Source of the DNA: Pseudomonadota bacterium | GTDB taxonomy: Bacteria > Pseudomonadota > Alphaproteobacteria > Caulobacterales > Caulobacteraceae | DNA length: 6,816 nucleotides | Direction of reading: 5' to 3' | Assembly (NCBI GenBank): GCA_023433585.1 | Contig: JAEZCL010000031.1 | Location: 1 to 6,816, forward strand | Shown here: one piece after another, positions 6,590-6,816 of the stretch | How positions within the stretch are numbered: position 1 is the stretch's first letter | Layout: the number at the start of each line of letters is the position of its first letter | Program-made: the position numbers and the translations under genes | Notes under the pieces: generated by a model | The model's database searches: none | Told to the model about the DNA's origin: nothing | What the model saw: only the letters and a program-made list of their open reading frames with translations

Positions 6590-6816
6590 CAGTCAATCCG
6601 GGGAAGGAAGCGGCCCAGCATGGCGACATGATCGCCCTCGGGGAAGTCCTGATCCACCCACCAGTCCTCGAAGGCGGCGGGATCGTCCGGCAGGCGCCCG
6701 GCCTGCACGTCGAAGCGCGTCGTCGGCACGCCGTCGCCCAGCAGGGCGCGAAAACGAGCCGGATAGTCGTCGTAGTCGTCGCGCAGCGCCTCGGGCGGGA
6801 CGCCGGTCTCCAGGAT
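6589..6816 (-). CDS. Amidotransferase N-terminal fragment with unrelated C-terminal tail (5' end outside window)
   Basis: Read on the minus strand from the window edge, an open frame gives 75 residues before TGA (6591-6589). The first 50 residues (ILETGVPPEALRDDYDDYPA onward, to DDPAAFE) match the intact downstream amidotransferase with four changes (T/A, N/D, E/A, S/A). The protein then switches to a 25-residue tail beginning DWWVDQDFPEGDHV and ending GRFLPRID, which has no counterpart in the amidotransferase. The glycine motif, Cys elbow and His-Glu pair are all absent, so it cannot be an active GATase. Most base differences between the copies are silent, which suggests both copies were kept as coding sequence. 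The stop overlaps the next start (TGATG). It could be the remnant of a tandem duplication fused to the end of another gene, or a short protein still in use. I do not recognise the tail. Confidence 0.65.
   Translation of the reverse strand: MLETGVPPEALRDDYDDYPARFRALLGDGVPTTRFDVQAGRLPDDPAAFEDWWVDQDFPEGDHVAMLGRFLPRID
6667..6816 (-). repeat. Direct repeat, upstream copy (truncated by window end)
   Basis: Second copy of the amidotransferase 5' segment, in the same orientation and frame. The similarity ends sharply after the Glu codon of AFE at 6667. It probably continues past the window edge by at least the first few codons. Confidence 0.9.

Overview
The window is dense, visibly GC-rich bacterial chromosome (by eye about two thirds G+C or more, with strong third-position G/C). 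It most likely comes from an alphaproteobacterium of the Caulobacteraceae, Brevundimonas-like. This placement rests on the surA-pdxA-rsmA gene order, the style of the proteins, and a dispersed-repeat-type palindrome whose arms read CATTCCGGGG and CCCGGAACCCAGG. It is an inference, not a database result.

Layout. Bases 1-3445 form a compact plus-strand operon. It starts with the 3' part of surA (periplasmic chaperone/PPIase), then pdxA (pyridoxal phosphate synthesis, 3-nt gap) and rsmA (16S rRNA dimethyladenosine methyltransferase, 4-nt ATGA overlap). A candidate 22-codon mini-ORF follows, and it overlaps the GTG start of a 94-aa SemiSWEET-type membrane protein by 4 nt. Bases 3446-3633 are intergenic between convergent genes and hold a 138-bp nested inverted repeat (3468-3605) that can fold as a stem with side hairpins. 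On the minus strand (3634-4872) lies a secreted M19 (renal-dipeptidase family) metallopeptidase with all expected metal ligands. A 113-bp divergent intergenic region (4873-4985) holds two inverted repeats. It separates the dipeptidase from hemF (4986-5864, plus), the oxygen-dependent coproporphyrinogen III oxidase. hemF converges with a minus-strand class I glutamine amidotransferase (5861-6589), and the two stop codons share TTAA. Upstream of that gene and overlapping it by one base (TGATG) is a second, window-truncated minus-strand ORF. It repeats the first ~50 codons of the amidotransferase and then switches abruptly to an unrelated 25-residue tail.

How the genes relate. surA, pdxA and rsmA are housekeeping genes in a widely conserved order; in E. 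coli they follow lptD and precede apaGH, and no apaGH is seen here. The SemiSWEET protein is an accessory rider on the 3' end of the operon. hemF belongs to heme synthesis and has its own regulatory region. The most unusual feature is the partial tandem duplication at the right edge, where an amidotransferase N-terminus without its catalytic residues is translationally coupled to the intact gene. The next most notable are the cloverleaf-like palindrome and the mini-ORF. No CRISPR array, tRNA, rRNA, transposase, phage gene or defence system was found.
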